Positions 62,629-64,000 of a stretch of 64,000 bases of DNA are shown here, piece by piece. The translations under genes and the position numbers were made by a program. Origin of the DNA: Adineta vaga (lineage: Eukaryota > Rotifera); assembly GCA_021613535.1 (NCBI GenBank), contig CP075495.1, positions 14,136,001-14,200,000 of the forward strand, in the 5' to 3' direction. How positions within the stretch are numbered: the first letter of the stretch is position 1; the number at the start of each line of letters is the position of its first letter. Below the pieces are notes generated by a model. The model saw nothing but the letters and a program-made list of their open reading frames with translations, ran no database searches and was not told where the DNA came from.

Positions 62629-64000
62629 TTAATTTGGATTTGCTAGTGCAGCAATCTCCGATGTATCAAGTGCACGACTCCACATTTTAAATTCATCAAT
62701 ACTGCCATAATATGGTTGTGCTTGTATAACTGTTCCATTCCTACCTGCCAAAGGATTGCCTAAAGTTACGAAGATAGGCGGTGTTTCTATTGTTGGCATA
62801 TATTCAGTTCCAGGACCCGGTACCGAAATTTGAAGTGAACCATTGTAATAAAGCGAGACGTTATTTTGAGAAAAGCTGAAAGTGAAAGCTATGTGACTCC
62901 ATTCATTAACAGGGATAGTCGTCGGTGCTTCAAGTGTGAATGATGTTGGGAGTTCTGCTATTATATTGCCTGATGCACTCAAGCCTAAATAAGGTCGTGC
63001 TTGAGATGTGTCATTGATACCCGTAGTTCCAGATAAATAAATCAGTACACAATCACGCAATAAATATGGTAAAATGAAAAATGTAAAGGAAAAATCACTG
63101 TAAGAAGTTGTAAGACTAGTCATACCATGTGTCTAAAAATTAAAATTATTAGATAAAACTGATGTATAAATATGAATGAAAGATAAATACCTGAAAGTAT
63201 GTAACATTGGTAGATATAGAGAATCCATCACCTACACGACCTGCTGTATTGTACATACTACCTGTAATGACTCCATTGTTTTCATACGGTCCTGAATCTA
63301 AATTTACTTGAGGATTTGTAAATGAAAAAGAAGAAAATAAGGATGCATCGTTTGATATTTCACATAAAGATTTAATACGTGTCGTTATAGATACATGATC
63401 AATTTGACCTTCGAAAAATTCTGACGTTCCATATAATGATCCAATATAGAATGAACTATTCTCCGTGGAAACAAGTGTCACATCAAATGTAGAATCTAGT
63501 TTGCCATTAATATAAATTTCTTGTTTTCCTAGATTATGATTATAGATCAGAGCAATATGATACCATCTATTCATCCCAAGATGGGTTCCACTAGAACGTA
63601 GTTCTTCCGAGATAGAGACAATACCATTGGTACCAACACGTAAGGTTAAGTCATTTTGTGATATCAATATCATACTGAAATCAGGAGTGGTCGGACGAAT
63701 CCATAATTCAATAGTAAAACTGGTAGAAGACAAACTAATGTAAGGTACTACAATGTGTGATGAACTTCCAACTGCAAGATGAATAGCCGCATTGATATAT
63801 CCATTATTATCGATGAGAGCACCATTCATCATTGTTCCATGATAAGATCCTTTAGCATCGGTTGCATCATGATCAAAACGCCAGAGTGCTATAAGATCAG
63901 TATCGAATGAAGGAAACTCACCAGTTACACAGGTCGTGGCTAAAATAAAAATAAAAATGAAATATCATTTTAAAACGTTGTTCAATACAAACGTGTTTCG
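62629..64000 (-). CDS. LamG/concanavalin A-like jelly-roll protein, 3' part
   Basis: Exons 63939-63191 and 63132-62629 join in phase and end at TAA; the gene continues beyond the window edge upstream. It contains two LamG-like (concanavalin A-like lectin/glucanase fold) modules. The first is marked by LIALWRFDHDATDAKGSYHG, SFTIELWIRPT, NRWYHIALIYNHNLGKQEIY and FFEGQIDHVSI. The second has NEWSHIAFTF, SLYYNGSLQ, and YYGSIDEFKMWSRALDTSEI. Such modules occur in secreted or membrane animal proteins and bind glycans or proteins. Without the N-terminus the full architecture cannot be named. Confidence 0.8.

Overview
The window looks like a piece of an animal nuclear genome, most likely a bdelloid or related rotifer. 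It is AT-rich, gene-dense and carries only eukaryotic genes. Introns are almost all about 45-60 nt with GT..AG ends. Many start codons follow closely on a polypyrimidine-AG site, as expected for 5'-UTR introns or spliced-leader trans-splicing, which is established in rotifers. The taxon is my inference; no rRNA or mitochondrial marker is present. Gene models were spliced by hand, and exon phases agreed in nearly every model.

Layout. 1-604: end of an MRG15/MRG-domain gene (+). 0.6-3.5 kb: non-coding, with a diverged duplicated block. 3.6-5.2 kb: claudin-like four-span protein with LDLa modules (+). 6.6-9.1 kb: NIM1 kinase (-). 10.6-17.4 kb (+): RPL26, ATP6AP1 (V-ATPase Ac45), an unidentified nuclear protein, and a CDK1 whose PSTAIRE helix reads PATAIRE.

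19-37.3 kb is a rearranged accessory region, all genes on the minus strand. It holds galectins and SGT1-like (TPR + CS) proteins. There are two intact tandem-CRD galectins, one 5'-truncated galectin joined to a 477-bp MITE-like element, and a last-exon galectin scrap. There are two complete SGT1-like genes and one two-exon fragment. The region also has a 2-kb segmental duplication, a 590-bp dispersed repeat and an intronic minisatellite/hairpin array. 38.3-41.8 kb (+): a small secreted protein and an unidentified low-complexity/coiled-coil protein.

42-64 kb is a head-to-tail run on the minus strand. In transcription order it is: LamG-like protein (5' end beyond the window), SPRTN protease, a ZZ finger-adenylation-carrier-reductase protein (carboxylic acid reductase type, two apparent frameshifts), MYBBP1A, ATE1 arginyltransferase, UBE2G1, a compact senataxin, and MTRES1. 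ATE1 and UBE2G1 are only about 99 bp apart, with no AATAAA between them and a splice acceptor before the second ATG, so co-transcription is plausible. Many of these genes act in genome maintenance, RNA-DNA hybrid processing or ubiquitin/N-degron proteolysis, but apart from the ATE1-UBE2G1 pair I see no firm sign that they form one system.

The most noteworthy items are the ZZ-adenylation-reductase gene, the transposon-derived N-terminus on a galectin, the galectin/SGT1-like cluster, the ATE1-UBE2G1 pair, and the claudin-like/LDLa architecture.
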